From Eledone cirrhosa (Eukaryota; Mollusca; Cephalopoda; Octopoda; Eledonidae): DNA of 64,000 nt. The DNA lies in the NCBI GenBank assembly GCA_964016885.1, contig OZ024757.1:24530237-24594236 (forward strand). The letters are read 5' to 3'. Below are positions 35,613-50,495 of the stretch, in pieces. The notes under the pieces are model-generated. The model did not search any database and had not been told where the DNA came from. It was given only the letters and a program-made list of their open reading frames with translations. Every line of letters starts with the position of its first letter. Positions within the stretch are counted from its first letter, which is position 1. The position numbers were made by a program, and so were the translations under genes.

Positions 35613-36925
35613 GTATGATTGTTTTTCATGTCTTTACCTCTTTCTTCGTATCATCGAAATAATTTGAGGATCATTTCGTCTCTGTTAAATAGCGATGCTG
35701 TTTCCAAAATCCAGCTGCTTCTCACTCCTGTTGGAGGAACTCCTCTCTCATCGACCTCCACCGCTTTTTATCTCTGGCCATGTTGGGCCGAGGTATCGGG
35801 TCAGATCATCATACTATCTGGTTCTTCTCCACTGCCTTGATATTCACGCTGTCACTCTAAAAGTCCACCCGCTGTCTCTCAGATGAGAGATGTAACCAGG
35901 CCATCTGGCCACCCCTGGCTCTTCTCCACTTGCCTTGGTGTTCACTCTGTCACTCCAATAGTCCACCTGTTGTCTCAGAGATGGGAGATGTAACCAGGCC
36001 ATCTGGCCACCCCTGGCTCTTCTCCACTGCCTTGGTGTTCACTCTGTCACTCCAATAGTCCACCTGTTGTCTCAGAGATGAGAGATGTGACCAGGCCATC
36101 TGGCCACCCCCTGGCTTTTCTCCACTGCTTTGATGTTCACTCTGTCACTCCAATAGTCCACCTGTTGTCTCAGAGATGAGAGATGTAACCAGGCCACCCC
36201 CTGGCTCTTCTCCACTGCCTTGATGTTCACTCTGTCACTCTAATAATCCACACGTTGTCTCTCAGATGAGAGATGTGACCAGCCCATCTATGTTTTTCCC
36301 TTCTTGGTGGTCTCAGTTGTGTTCTTCACTCCAGTCTGCTGTTAAATCCAGGTGTTATTCTACCACGTAAGGTGATGCTGAACATGATTCGCTCCATTTT
36401 ACGATACTGTTTAGCCCCCGAGTAAAACCTGGTACACTGACAAATTAGCAGTCGTTACAGCATTGGCTTGAATGATTTAATGGTGTTCGATCTGGTTCTC
36501 TCTGCTCTAAGTTCAAATCCGATCGAAGTCAACTTTGCCTTTCATCTTTTCGAGGCTGATAAACTAATTAATAAGTACCAATCTAGTACTGAAGTCGATT
36601 CAGTCTCTATCTCTCCTTTGTTGTTTTGGGGTTTCGCTTGCTTCTCTCAGAGTCATCTGTGAGAAGCAGGCGAAACTAGAGTAACAAGCAAAACTCACTA
36701 TTTAGCCTTAATAAAATGAATACTTAAACTCTACTTCAGTATGGACTACTCTTTTCTCTTGGCTATCAACTACATACGGAGATTATATGTTATATTATAT
36801 TATATTATATATATATATATACATATGTAGTTGACGGCCGAGAGAAAAAAGTACTCAATATATATATATATTACCAGTCCAATACTGGAATCGATTCTTC
36901 TATCTCTTTATCACTTCCACTCTCC

Positions 36926-36975
<50 letters not shown>

Positions 36976-38306
36976 TATATAAACTTAAGAAAATTAACAA
37001 AGAATGGACAAGACAACGAAGATAGTGAATTTGGCTTTTACACCTACATCCCTTCTGATTACAGAATGCTGAAGTAGGCACATTACTACATCAGCTCCTG
37101 CAATTCTTGCAATTAATTAAGCCTCCTGCTTTCCATCTCTCGTGAACACGGCCCCAAGATACTTGAACTTCTCTAGCTGCATCAGTGGAACTCTACTTAT
37201 ATGTAGACTGTACTGTACAGGCTTCCTTGAGAAGACGAGTGTCTCAGTTTTCGCAGCACTGATTTTCATTCCAGCCACGCACCACTCCTATCGAGTGCAA
37301 GTTGGAGATCACCTTCTGTCGAGTTAAGTAACACCATGTCGTCTGCAAATTCCGGCCGACTGATTTACCACTCGCCAGTCATGACACAACATCCAACCTG
37401 GCTGCATATGTCAATCCTGTTTGTGTAAATAATGTACAAGAGAGGTGACAGTACGCACCCTTGGCAGAGTCCGACTCCTACACTGAATGGTTTCGATTTA
37501 GAACAATTTATCCGAACATAAATACTTGGGCATTCGTATAGAGACATCAGGCTAGCAAGAAGCTGACCATCGATCCAATACTCCTGCACAACCTTCCACA
37601 GCCAGTCCCGAGGAAGACAGTCATGCCTTTTCAAGGTTGACAAAACAAGAATATACCTCTTGGCAATACTCCCACAATTTCTCGAAGGCCTGTTGCAGTG
37701 TGAGTATTTGGTCAGCTGTGCTGCATCCAGGGTGAAAAATCACTCTGTCCATCAGCTCGCTTGAACTCAGCAATCTCCCTGCATCTCTTTGCCTGACACT
37801 TAGCATAGACTATATGCGTGTATATATATATATATCATATCAAACCAAATTAAGATGAAATAACTCCATTTTTTTCTTATATATTATTATATTAAAAATA
37901 TATATGAAAGAATATATGTCCATGTGTTCGTATAGATATATGTGTCTGTATGTCTAAATCTACAGATACCTGTGTCTCTATGTATTTGATACAACCTTAT
38001 AGTTACTTCTTAGACGTGTTATAAAAAAGGCTAAACAACCCTTTAGTCTTGAATGATTATGGGATTTGCACCTAGAAAGTTCCCTTCTGAGTTACAAGTC
38101 TGGGCTAGGTTGTTTGTGGAAGACCAGCAGTCACCCATGCATTCTAGTCTCTCCTCTCTACCACCAATCTTAGTCCAAGAGAAAGGCAAAGACTGATACA
38201 GCTTAGCACCAATGACACCATAACTCATTTTTACAGCTGAGTGAACTTGTGTTGTGTGTGTATATATATATATGTGTGAGTGTATATATATATGTGTGCG
38301 TGTGTG

Positions 38307-38340
<34 letters not shown>

Positions 38341-41300
38341 GATATATGTATGTGTGTGTGTATATATATATGTGTGTGTGTTGTATATATATATGTATGT
38401 GTGTGTGTATATATATATATTTATATGTGTGTGTATATATATATATGTGTGTGTGTATATATATATATGTGTGTGTGTGTGCATATATATTTATGTTTGT
38501 GTACATATATATATTCTGTGTAATTCTGAAGTTTTACTGCATGTGTGTGTTTCTGTTAATCTATTTTTTTGTTATACTTCAGGAAAGACCTGGAAGAACA
38601 GATCAGGAAGAGGGTTTCATCGGAAGAGAGAGCTTTCCATATTGTTGTCAAGCTGGCTGAAGAAACAGTTTCATTTGACAGACTTAAAGACATGGTGGGT
38701 TGTTGTTGTTATTATTATTATTATTATTATTTGGTGGTGGATTGGCAGTATCGGTAGAGGGTCGAACAATTTCCTCGTTTTTTCTAATATATACACTCTG
38801 CCTGTACATAGAGTGCATGTTTTGGTACAACCACCAGTAATTCACTGAATCACCTACACTATATATATATATATAAAATTGAAAGAGAAGGCTAAACAAT
38901 GCAAAATGGACTGTGAGATGAGGTAACGAAAAGTAAGCTACCTGTTTTGTTTGTTGTTATTCTTTTTTCTGTTCAATATTTCGGGACCTAAAAGTCCCTT
39001 CTTCAGGGTTTAAGGAACTTTCCAATTTCCTCTCTTTGAACAGATAAATGAATAACAACAACAAGAAACAAAACAAAGATTACCAGGTAACTTACTTTTC
39101 GTTACCTCATCTTACAGTCCATTTTGCATTGTTTAGCCTTCTATCTCTTACAACATTATATATTATACACAATACTTCAAGCAAACTACAACATTTTATT
39201 ATATATATATGTGTGTGTATTTGGTAATGAAGCCATAAAAATAAGGATCTGTACAGCCTCGGCTGGTCCATTACTCACTCATTGAGACAAGATTTCAACG
39301 TGAGAACGGGCAAAGCAATATCGATCTGCTCTTCAGACTGGCGATGTGACAAAATATACATACAGATAGAAATATTTCGAAAATATCACAAGCAACCTTT
39401 CTATTATGATGTTATTGTTTTTAAGGCACACTTCCTCATGCCTACCCACTACCAAGACATTTGTGAAGAACGAGTCATTACCAAGCTTTGTGGATATCCA
39501 ATTTGCACAAATAACATACCAAATGTAAGTGAATGTATCTCTTTTTCATTGAATATTTGTTGTTCAAAGATGTTGCAGCTGTGACCATCCCCTTATCTGT
39601 ATATCTAGCCAGCTACTCTAGTGTTGGTGCCATAATGAAATACACCCAATACGCTCTGTAAAGTGGTAGATTTGATGCCGTGATGATACACTCCTAGTAC
39701 ACTTAGTAAAGTTGTATTGCTGGTGGTGCCATGATAAAATACACCCAGTACACTGTAATGGGATAATGCACTCAGAACACTGTAAAATGGTAGTCCTGAT
39801 GTCACAATAAATTGCACCCAGTATACTCTGTAATGATGTTGGTGTTACGAGCTAACCTGGGGTTAAACAACAACAACTCATACTCAGTAAGTAAAGAGCC
39901 CTTAACTAATGATGGAGTCATAAGGTCGCCATTTTTACATGTGGTGTCTCAGGCAGTTTGAACTTGGTGGAGCTCATTCCACTCCAGGTCTGAACACAAT
40001 TGATATCTTCCAAAGAAAGAAAAAAAAGAGAGGACGAATCACTCCCTGTACTGGACTAGTTCTTTATTTATTGACCACAAATTAACCTTGGTGGGATTTG
40101 AACTAGTGAGTACAGTGAGCCAGAACAAATTCCAAGCCACTTTTTATCCAACACTCGACTGCCAATTTGCCACAGATATATAGGCAGTGAATTGGTAGAG
40201 TCATTAGAATGTTGGATAGAATGCTTTAAAGTATTTCAGGTTCTCTGTGTTTGAATCCCACTGAGATCAACTTTGCCTTTCAACCATTCTAAATCAATAA
40301 AAAACAGTACCAGTCAAGTACTGGGGTCAATTCTTCCTCTGTATCTCTTTCTCACTTCCTTTCTCTCACTGAAAGAAATCTGTTGTATTCAGACCTACCC
40401 TGCTGAGGTCATCTTAGCCTTTCATCCATTTGAGGTCAATAAAAGAAGTACCAATCTAGTGCTGAGGTTGATTTTTCCTCTACATCTCTTACTCACTTCC
40501 TTTCTCTCACTCTTTATCCTTCTCGGGAAGAAATCTGCTGTGTTCAGACCTAGAGAGAAGAAGGGCTCCGTCAGGTTTGAAAATGCCCTAGAAACGCTGT
40601 ATGGCAATATGGCGCCCCTACGACTCTCTCAGGAGTTATGGGACTATACCATACCTATCACTTCACATCACACAGATATAAACAAACAAAGGCATAATAT
40701 AGGTGAAAAAGGAATGCTGTGATCGTCTCACTTGATCCATTCCGCCTTCACTGATTTCACATAATCAACATAAATAGAAATATTTGATGCCATATACACC
40801 GAACAACCTCCAGCCAATGGCTAAAATGTTCATAGGCTGACCAAGATATTCTCATGGAATGACCAAATGAGGTTCATTTTTCAACATAATCCCTGGAAAG
40901 AAACAATGCTGTTATTAATAAGAAGAGGGAAATTAATACATACGAGATTTCAAAGCTCTAGCATCAATCCTTTAGCTTTGAAGACTTTGCACTTTGTAGA
41001 TCTCCAATGATATTGATTTATTATATACTAGCTGAAGTACCCGGCTTCGCCCGGGAGAACAGAGAAAACGACTGTATTGGATGTGTTGTCTGGTATGAGG
41101 TGAGACTGTGTGAGAAAGACATAAAAAAAACAATCATAAAACTTCCTTATTAGGCTGGGGGAGTAAACTGCTGATTAAATGGTAGCATTCATCATCATCA
41201 CCCTTTTATGTCCCTTCTTCCACGCTAGCATGGGTTAGATGGGTTGTCCTGTTGTGGGCAGTGTCCGGTCGGCTGACCTTGTCTTGCTCATACGGGAACT

Positions 41301-44300
41301 GATTCTGGCCTGATTTCTATAGCTGGATGCCCTTCCTAACACCAACCTCATTTACAGTAAGTGCTGGGTGCTTTTTTTTTCCATGGCACCTATACATCCA
41401 CTTTACAGTGAGTGCTGGGTGCTTTTTTGCCATGGTACCTCCACGACCACTTTGCAGTGGATTGATAGGAACCCCAGTCCTATCATCTTATTTCTACAGC
41501 TGAGTAAACTGGAGCAATGTGAAATAAGGTGTCTTGCTCAAGGAAACAACACATCACCCGGTCCGGGAATTGAACTCACACTTGGCCTTGGATTTTAAAT
41601 GTTGTGAAATAACCATAGTCAGTATGATCTTTTTCAGCTCCAAAGGACGTCATCTGAAACGTAGCAATGCACCGCATAACATTGCTTCTGAAGTGTTGCT
41701 TCGTTAGTATGGACTGTAAGTAGTATATGGAAAAAAGCTGGAAGGTAGATTAATTTCAAATAGTATCAATTTTTCTTTGTTCTGTAAAATCAAAGATTAT
41801 AAAACAACTTTATAAAAGCTAACACAATATTGTTAAACCTTCCTATAGATCAAAGACTTTTGTGGGACATCTCTCTCTCTCTCTGAATATTTAACACTTT
41901 AATTTGTGTTAATTTAAAAGTTGGTTTTGAATAAGGACAATGGGATTGATGAGTTAATATCTGTATACAACAACTACAACGGTACGCGATGGGGCCCACC
42001 CACAGCCCCGGCGGACAGAATGGAGAAGGCATTTCATCGGAGGACGGCAAGGGAGACACGCTGGAAAAGCCACTCCATCTCGTGGGGCTCACACCTGCGG
42101 CTGGCCAGCTCAGCGCCTATGGTGGTGAGTAAGGAGGTAGCCCTGGGGCCGAGGACAGCAGAAGTCTCCACTGCCAGGGGTACGACCGCAAACCTGTATA
42201 TCTCTCTCTTTAGATGTGTGTGTATATAGTTTGTGTGATTCAACCAACCAATTTTATATATATAGATTGGAAATTGGACTAAATCTCTCCAATAATATTG
42301 ATTTATGGTTAGTAATAAATATATTGGAAATCAAGCTAAACTTGCCTTAAAATATTCATTTATTGTAGACCAAACCCCAAAAATATCAGATATCAACAAA
42401 AACCAACACAGTCTATGACATCACAGAACGTAAAGTAAGTGTTTGATTATATTCTCTGTTTTTACTGGTTTCACTCATTTAGCTGTGGCCATACTGGGGC
42501 ATCTCAAGGAATTTGGTCAGCTTCAGAATTTTCTTTTTCTTTCATTGATTTATTTTTGACAAAATATCCAATAACTAATAATAATAAAGTGAAAAACAAA
42601 TAGTGCATGTGTTTTGTATTGGTGAAAATGACTCTCTCTAAATATAACACTATCTGTTTCAACAACTTCACATGAAGAATCTTGCAAAACAAATACATAA
42701 GCATATAGTTATATATATGTAGGAACTCCAGTATGGAGATGACTTAATCCTTATAGCTGAATCTATGGCTGAATTAGAGAAAAAATTCCAAACCTGGAAG
42801 CATGGCCTGGAATCAAAAGGCCTTAAAGTCAACTTAGCAAAGACTAAAGTTCTAGTAAGTAGAAAAGAAAACAGGGCCCAAATCTCCTCGGGAAAATGCC
42901 CAAGCGAAACCAGCCAAGCTCATGGATGTTATCCAACCATCTTGCTCAGGGTCTACCCGTGGGTCTCCTACCGGTTGGTTTTGCCCATAAAATCTGTCCA
43001 GCGATTCTTTGTTGAGACATTCTCACCACATGGCCATAGTTACAGAGTTGTGATCTCTCAATTCGGAGAAGTAGCAGCTCTACTTGGAGTGACTCTCTCA
43101 TCTCCGAGTTACGCACTTTATCGAGTAACGTTACTCCAAATACCCTTCGGAGGAATCCCATTCCAGCCACTTGTTCTGATATGTTTTGTTTGTTTTTTTC
43201 TTTATTGTTTGATTATTGTTTTGTTTTTACTTTTCAAATCCCCCCCCAGAATTTCTGTAGTAATCGCTGTTTCAAACATTCCAAGATGTTTGAGAAACAG
43301 ATTCTGACATCTCCATTATGGCTCCGTACCAAAGAACAGCCTGCCAATTTCCATGTTCCAACTGTAGAGAATGACAAGTAAGTGTCTCCTCACCCTTATT
43401 CTACAGAAAGTATGTGTCACTAGGGATATTTTACCCAGTTTTCTAACACTGTATCATTGTGGGGAATCTGTGATTGGATTTCTATAGTTCTAATTTCAAA
43501 TCATCCAAACACTTAAAGTCCATTTGTTTGTTTTTATGTAATAAAACTTTTTGAAAATCTTGTGGTATACCATACCACTTTTAGTACCATGGCTTAATCC
43601 TTCAGCATTTACATTACGCTATATATACTATTGTATTTTCCCCATAAAGGCTTTATTTCTCAATATCTCACATGATATTGAATCTACGAGATGTTGATAA
43701 TATTTATTTTGAGAACAATACATTAACATCAGTACGAGTGGCCAGTTACAGCCGGTTTGAACAGAAAGAGGTGAGAGAATTCTGGCCAGATATGACCGAT
43801 TTAAATGCTAAAGGGTTAATGGTTAGAACATAGGGCTTGCAATCGAGAGGTTGTGAGTTTGATTCTTGGACTGAGTGATGCATTGTGTCCTTGAGCAAGT
43901 CACTTTGTTTCATGTTGCTTCAGTTTACTCAGCTGTAGAAATGAGTTGCAATGTCACTGGTACCAAGCTGTATTGGCCATTGCCTTTCCCTTGGACAACA
44001 TCGGTAGCATGGAGAGGGGAGACTGGTGTGTGTGAGCAACTGCTGGTCTTCCACAAACAACCTTACCTGGACTTGTGCCTTGGAGGGGAACTTTCTAGGT
44101 TCAAATCCCTTGGTCGATCATGTTCATGGCCAAAAGGGGGTCTTTACCCTAGTGTGTATATAGTGTATATATGTCGGGTCACTCTTGAGTGCTACTGGTA
44201 ACATGTAACCCAGTACAACCTGTCGCATGGTCGGGTTGTCGGTGACTAAACCGGCAACCCCACCAAGTTTACTTGGTGAGGAGGGTGATTTTGTACACCC

Positions 44301-47300
44301 TGCAGGACAAAAAACAAAACCTGACGAAGGGCGGAAGAACTCATAAGAGTCAACGGCCATCTGAAAGTGTGTAAATATGTATATACACATGTCCCGAGTG
44401 GTTAAACCACTGGGAGTGAAGGACCCTTCTAGAAGGCAACTCAGGAAACTGGGATAACTCCGATATAAAACCTGGGGCTCAGTAGTTACTGATGAAGTTG
44501 ATATTTTCTTCTTTTCGGGTTATAGCTACTGTCGCTCAGAGAGTGGGATTGGCTCAGTGCACAGTCTTTCCTCACTTTAAGAAATATCTTCACGCACAGG
44601 CATTGCACGATAGAATTAATTAATAATGTTATATCGTGCAATGGCCATACTCGATAACTAGGGGGCAACCACCATGTAGTGTATATATCAGTTTCGACCT
44701 CACTGGTGCCAAGCTGTATTGGCCATTGCCTTTCCCTCAGACAACATCATATATAGTGTGCATAGTATATTATAGAGTATACATAGTGTATATAGTATAT
44801 TATAGAGTATACATAGTGTATATAGTATATTATAGAGTATACATAGTGTATATAGTATATTATAGAGTATACATATTGTATATAGTATATTATAGAGTAT
44901 ACATAGTGTATATAGTATATTATAGAGTATACATAGTGTATATAGTATATTATAGAGTATACATAGTGTATATAGTATATTATAGAGTATACATAGTGTA
45001 TATAGTATATTATAGAGTATACATAGTGTATATAGTATATTATAGAGTATACATAGTGTATATAGTATATTATAGAGTATACATAGTGTATATAGTATAT
45101 TATAGAGTATACATAGTGTATATAGTATATTATAGAGTATACATAGTGTATATAGTATATTATAGAGTATACATATTGTATATAACAGTTGTGATGTCAC
45201 TGGTGCTTAGCTGTATCAGTCTTTGCTTTTTCCTTGGACAACATCAGTGGAAAGGAGAGACTGGTATTCATGGGTGAATAAACAACTTTGCCCGGACTTA
45301 TGCCTTGGAGGGGAACTTTCTAGTTGTAAATCCCATGGTCATTGGTGACTGAAGGGTGTTTTTTACCCTTTAACCATAAAGAATTAGGTGTATTTTGTGA
45401 AGTTGCTCTTGTTGGTATCTTCTTATTCTTTACAAAAAAACTGTTTTTGTTTCTGTTACAGAGGCTGGATTGGACATGAAGTAATTGGTAGAAAGACGAA
45501 CTTCTGGGAGGAGGCCATGGAGGATGCTGAAGAGGAGGAGAGCAAAGCTGCTGTATCAATCTTGGATCGAAGGGACTGGCTGGACGAGCTACACGACAGT
45601 CTGCACGGAGAAGAGACAAATGTTCCAAAACTCTCGACTCAAGACTCCGACATTGAGGAAGAGCTGCTTCAAGAAGAGGCGGCTTACGAAGAGGGATCTG
45701 AAGGGGATTTCTTACAACCTGAGGTATCAGATGAAGAATATGGTTCCGTAACTAGGGAAAGGGATTTTGAGGGATTTAAAGACAATTCTTATTCAGAAGA
45801 AACTGACTCTGATGATGAGCCCCCTAATATTTCAGTGAATATTTCAAGAAAAAAAAAGACAATGGCACCAAAAAAAGGGGAACACAGGCAAGAGCAGTGT
45901 CTACCGCCTCCATCTACCATTCCTGATGCTAAAGACCCAGAAATGACCGAAACTCATTTACAAATAAACCAGTTAAAATCATTACTTGATAAACGAAAGA
46001 ATAAATTATCAGAGTTTGTAAACCCCATTTTATTAGTCAACAAAGACCCAGAATCAACCCAAACTGACAAGGAATGGATTCAAGATGCTAGCCACCATTC
46101 CTCAATTCTTCATGCATCAAAGATACTATCTTCATGTTCAAATTCTTCACCTTCAACTAAAGACAATCCCAAAGACAGAGGCGATGATAATTCAAATCTC
46201 CAAAAGCCAAGAAATAAAATATTTGACTTCATCCAGTCATGGATTACTCGGAAATCACTGAACTTCTTGGGTTTATTAAACTATGACGGAGATGGACAAC
46301 ATAATCCCTCCAATGATTCTGCTCCCCAAAATGACTCGGACTTTTCAAAGCTCTGTGATCGAGTGGCTATTCAAGGTCGAGACTTTGAAGTCTTGCTTGA
46401 TGACCATGTTCCTCAGAAAGATCAACCCCCAAAGAAATCCTTACCATCCTATGAAAACCTTCAGAAAGATGCAGAAAACTACTCCTTCAAAGTTAAGGAA
46501 TATTTCAAACCAATTCCCACCAAAAAGGTTTGTAATTGAATTGTTACATTGTTTTAAAACACTATATGATGACAATGGTGGCCTGTTTGTGTGTGTGTGT
46601 GTGTGTTTGTGACATGAGAAAAAGACACCACCCAGCCAACCCTGTAAAGTGGTCATGCTGGCGACACGACAAAAAGCATCCAGTTAACCCTGTAAGGTGG
46701 TCGTGCTGGTGACATGACAAAAAAGTACTGTCTATCCTGTGAGGGTGTCGTGCTGATGACACAACAAAAAACACCCCATCCACCCTGTAAGGTAGTTATG
46801 CTGGTGACAGGAGAAAAGTGCATCCAGTTCAGCCTGTAAGGTGGTCATGCTGGTGACATGACAAAAAGCGCCCAGTCCACCCTGTATAATGATCGTGTGG
46901 TGGCACGACAAAAAAGCATACAGTCCACCCTGTATAATGGTCATGTGGTGGCACGACAAAAAAGCACAGTCCACCCTGTAAGATGGCTGTCTTGGTGACA
47001 CAATGAAAAAGCACTGCCTACTCTGTAAAGTAGTCATGCTGGTGATATGAGGAAAGCACCCAGTCAACCCTGTAAGGTGGTAGTACTGGTGACACAACAA
47101 AAAACACCCTGTCAACCCTGTAAGGTGGTTGGCTTTATTAGGAAGGGTATCCTGCCTTAGAAACCAAGCCAAAATACAGATCTGTATGAGCAAAACGTGG
47201 GTCTCCAGACCTGACTTGTCTCATAATGTAACAACTCGTCTAACCCATGCAAACATAGAAAAATAGATGTTAAATGATGATAGTGATGACAATGATGTTT

Positions 47301-49310
47301 GTGTTGGTGTGTGTGTGTCTGTGAACACACATACATTTATATATTAATGTCTATGGTTACCGGTTAAAACAGTGAATCCCTATCTTCTTTCATCATCGCC
47401 AATTTTCACATGGACAAATTTTCCACCATCCACATCATCACCATCATCATTTTAATTTCTGCTTTCCCTGATGGCAAAGGTTGGGCGGATATACATAGAC
47501 CAAGTCATTACTGAAGTGGTGGCTACTAATCTCCCAGATAACCAAAGATCTGTCATTCCACTTATGTAATCCCACGTTCTACTGAGTGCATAAGAGAGGT
47601 TGTCATGTCTTTGACACAACTGAGGGTCCTCTTAAACCCTTGTTTGGCAAGATTTCTGTTGCTGCATGCCTGTATAATATTTAAAAGTATACCAAAATTG
47701 TTTAGTAAAACTTTATTACTGGTTCGTTATTCTCATTTAGTCTCCTGTTTTTTTTAAAATACTGGTTCTTTGCATATCTCCTTTGAATATTTTTTCGGGT
47801 AGCATATATTGAAATTTTTTCTTAATACTTAAAATTCTGTATCATCCACCAAAATGTCCAATCACCCACCATTTTCTGTTCAGTTGCTCATTACTCACTC
47901 AACTGTTGAAATCACCCACTGGTGAGCAATATCGATCAGGTTGGGAAACCCTGAGTTAAGCATTCATTATTTATTTTCTTCTTTCAAGGCTGATGCGACT
48001 GCCTCAGATAGGAATCTGGTGCTACCAAATGTCGATTCTCATTCCCAGTTAACCCTCAGGAGGTCTATTTTCTTGAAACAACTTGGCAAAAGGTAATCAT
48101 TGTTTAATATATGAAGTTTTATATTTACTGTTAACATTGTTTCATTATTTTCCCTTTTGTTTCATTATTTTCCATTTCTTTCTTATATATTCAAAATATC
48201 CAATACAATGATGTGTTGTTTCCTTGAGCAAGACACTTTATTTAACATTGCTCCAGTTTACTCAGCTGTAGAAATGAGATGATAGGGGGTGGGGTCCACA
48301 TCATTCCACTGCAAAAAAAGCACCCAGCACTCATTGTAAATGAGGTTGGTGTTAGGAAGGGCATCCAGCTGTAGAAATCAAGCCAGAATCTGTTCCCGTC
48401 CCACCCTTGCAAGCAGGGAAAAAGCGGACGTAAAAATGATGATGATGATGATGAATGCATCTGCTGATTAATTTTACTTCAATATAAAGAAGACTTTTAA
48501 GATCTTGCATTGTCATTTACACCACTTAATTACAGAAAGATTCTAAGACTTTGGTTTGTAATTTAAACCATCTGTAATGTATTTATCACATTAAATGATG
48601 GGTTAACTTTTGTTGTTTAAATATGTCAGCATTGGATTGGCAGTATCGGTAAAGCAATCAGACACCCTGCTTTGCGGCATAGAGCTATGACCCATTACGT
48701 TCTGAGTTCAAATTCTGCCAAGGTTAGCCTTGCCTTTCATCCTTACACGGTTGATAAAATAAGGCACCAGTAATGCACTGGGATCGATTTAATCCACTTC
48801 CCCTCCCCCTAAATTGCTGGCTGTGTGCCTATAGTAGAAATCATTGTTGACCCTTTCATCTGAAGACTGCCACCCTACTCCTACCCTAATATGTCATCCA
48901 TCTCGTGGTTCTGGCCAGCAGCTGGAGAAGACATTGGCCTGGAGGATGGGGATGGTGACACGGTGGAACAGCTACTCCACCTTGCGGGCCTCATCACCTG
49001 GGGGGAAGCCAACTCCACTCCAAAGCAGGGATATAGTCTAAGGGCCAAGAACACCAGAAGTCTCCACTGTTGCAGACACAACCACTGTTGTTGTTGCTTA
49101 ACCCTAGGTCAACCCTGATACAGCAGAACTGTGATCAAAGATGTTCCAGCATGGAGAGGGTGGATTATAATTAGATTTTCAAGTCATCTCAATCATCATC
49201 ATCATTATAATCACCAACACCCTTATCATCGCTACCATCTTCATATGTGTGTGTGTATATATATATCATCATCATCATTTAACGTCCACCTTCCACGCTA
49301 CCATGGATGG

Positions 49311-49353
<43 letters not shown>

Positions 49354-49692
49354 GGTGCCCCAAAAAATGTATACGCACTTTGATTACCTGTACAGGCAGT
49401 ACTTATTAGAATGAACAGCCTTTGTGTATACATTTTTATGTCTGTTCTTCCACGGTAGCATGGGTTAGATGGGGTGTCCTGTTGTGGGCAGTGTCCAGTT
49501 AGCTGACCTTGTCTTGCTCATACGGGAACTGATTCTGGCTTGATTTCTACAGCTGAATGCCCTTCCTAACACCAACCTCATTTACAGTGAGTGCTGGGTG
49601 CTTTTTTGCCGTGGCACCCTACACGTCCACTTTACAGTGTGGGCTGGATGCTTTTTTGCTGTGGCACCTCCACGACCACTTTGCAGTGGGAG

Positions 49693-49728
<36 letters not shown>

Positions 49729-50456
49729 ATATATCATCATCATCATCATCATTTCATTTTACGTCCACTTTTCCCTGATTGCAAGGGTGGGACGGGAACT
49801 GATTTTGGCTTGATTTCTACAGCTGGATGCCCTTCCTAACACCAACCTCATTTACAGTGAGTGCTGGGTGCTTTTTTGCCGTGGCACCTTCACGACCACT
49901 TTAAAGTGGAATGATATGGATCCCAGTCCCTATAATCTCATTTCTACAGCTGAGTAAACTGGAGCAATGTGAAATAAAGTATCTTGCTCAAGGAAACAAC
50001 ACATCACCCGGTCTGAGAATTGAACTCACAACCTTTCGATTGCAAGGCCAATGCTCTAACCACTAACAAAGTGGGAGTGGTAAGATACCAGGTGGACCAT
50101 AATGCACCAGAGTACTCAATGCTTAGGGTAGTAGAGTGGGTAATAGGAAAAGAGTCGGGACCCCAACAGCTAGATCCGAACTAAGCTAGCAATGTTAGTG
50201 TTAAAGAATAAAATACAATGATAAAATGAAAATATATTTTTCTAAAGAAATGAGGGCCCCTAGAGGGTGTGGGCTTAAGCTATAGCTTATAGGTGTGACC
50301 AGCACTGATATCGACCCTCGTTTCATGTGTTTTTCTTCTTTCTATTACAGCATTGATGATCTCATTAGTCCCATGGACCTGCTCATTGGAGAATTGTCAA
50401 CAGATATTAAGGACATTGTCTATACTTTCAGGTATACATATATATCATCATCATCA

Positions 50457-50495
<39 letters not shown>

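Noticed and set aside
44757..45183. Regular 30-bp repeats considered as a CRISPR array
   Set aside because: There are no unique spacers, and the host is a eukaryote.
44636..45277. 213-codon and 166-codon open frames with a ten-residue repeat, considered as a repeat protein
   Set aside because: The DNA repeat is a 30-bp TA-rich satellite, open on both strands by its period. The start lies in SINE sequence.
45485..45751. Alternative 88-codon frame overlapping RPAP2 exon 6
   Set aside because: It is a +1 shadow of the conserved RPAP2 frame.
46732..47193. 153-codon cysteine/histidine-rich frame, considered as a zinc-finger protein
   Set aside because: The periodic C and H residues come from a DNA repeat of about 50 bp (CCCTGTAAGGTGGTCATG) in RPAP2 intron 6.
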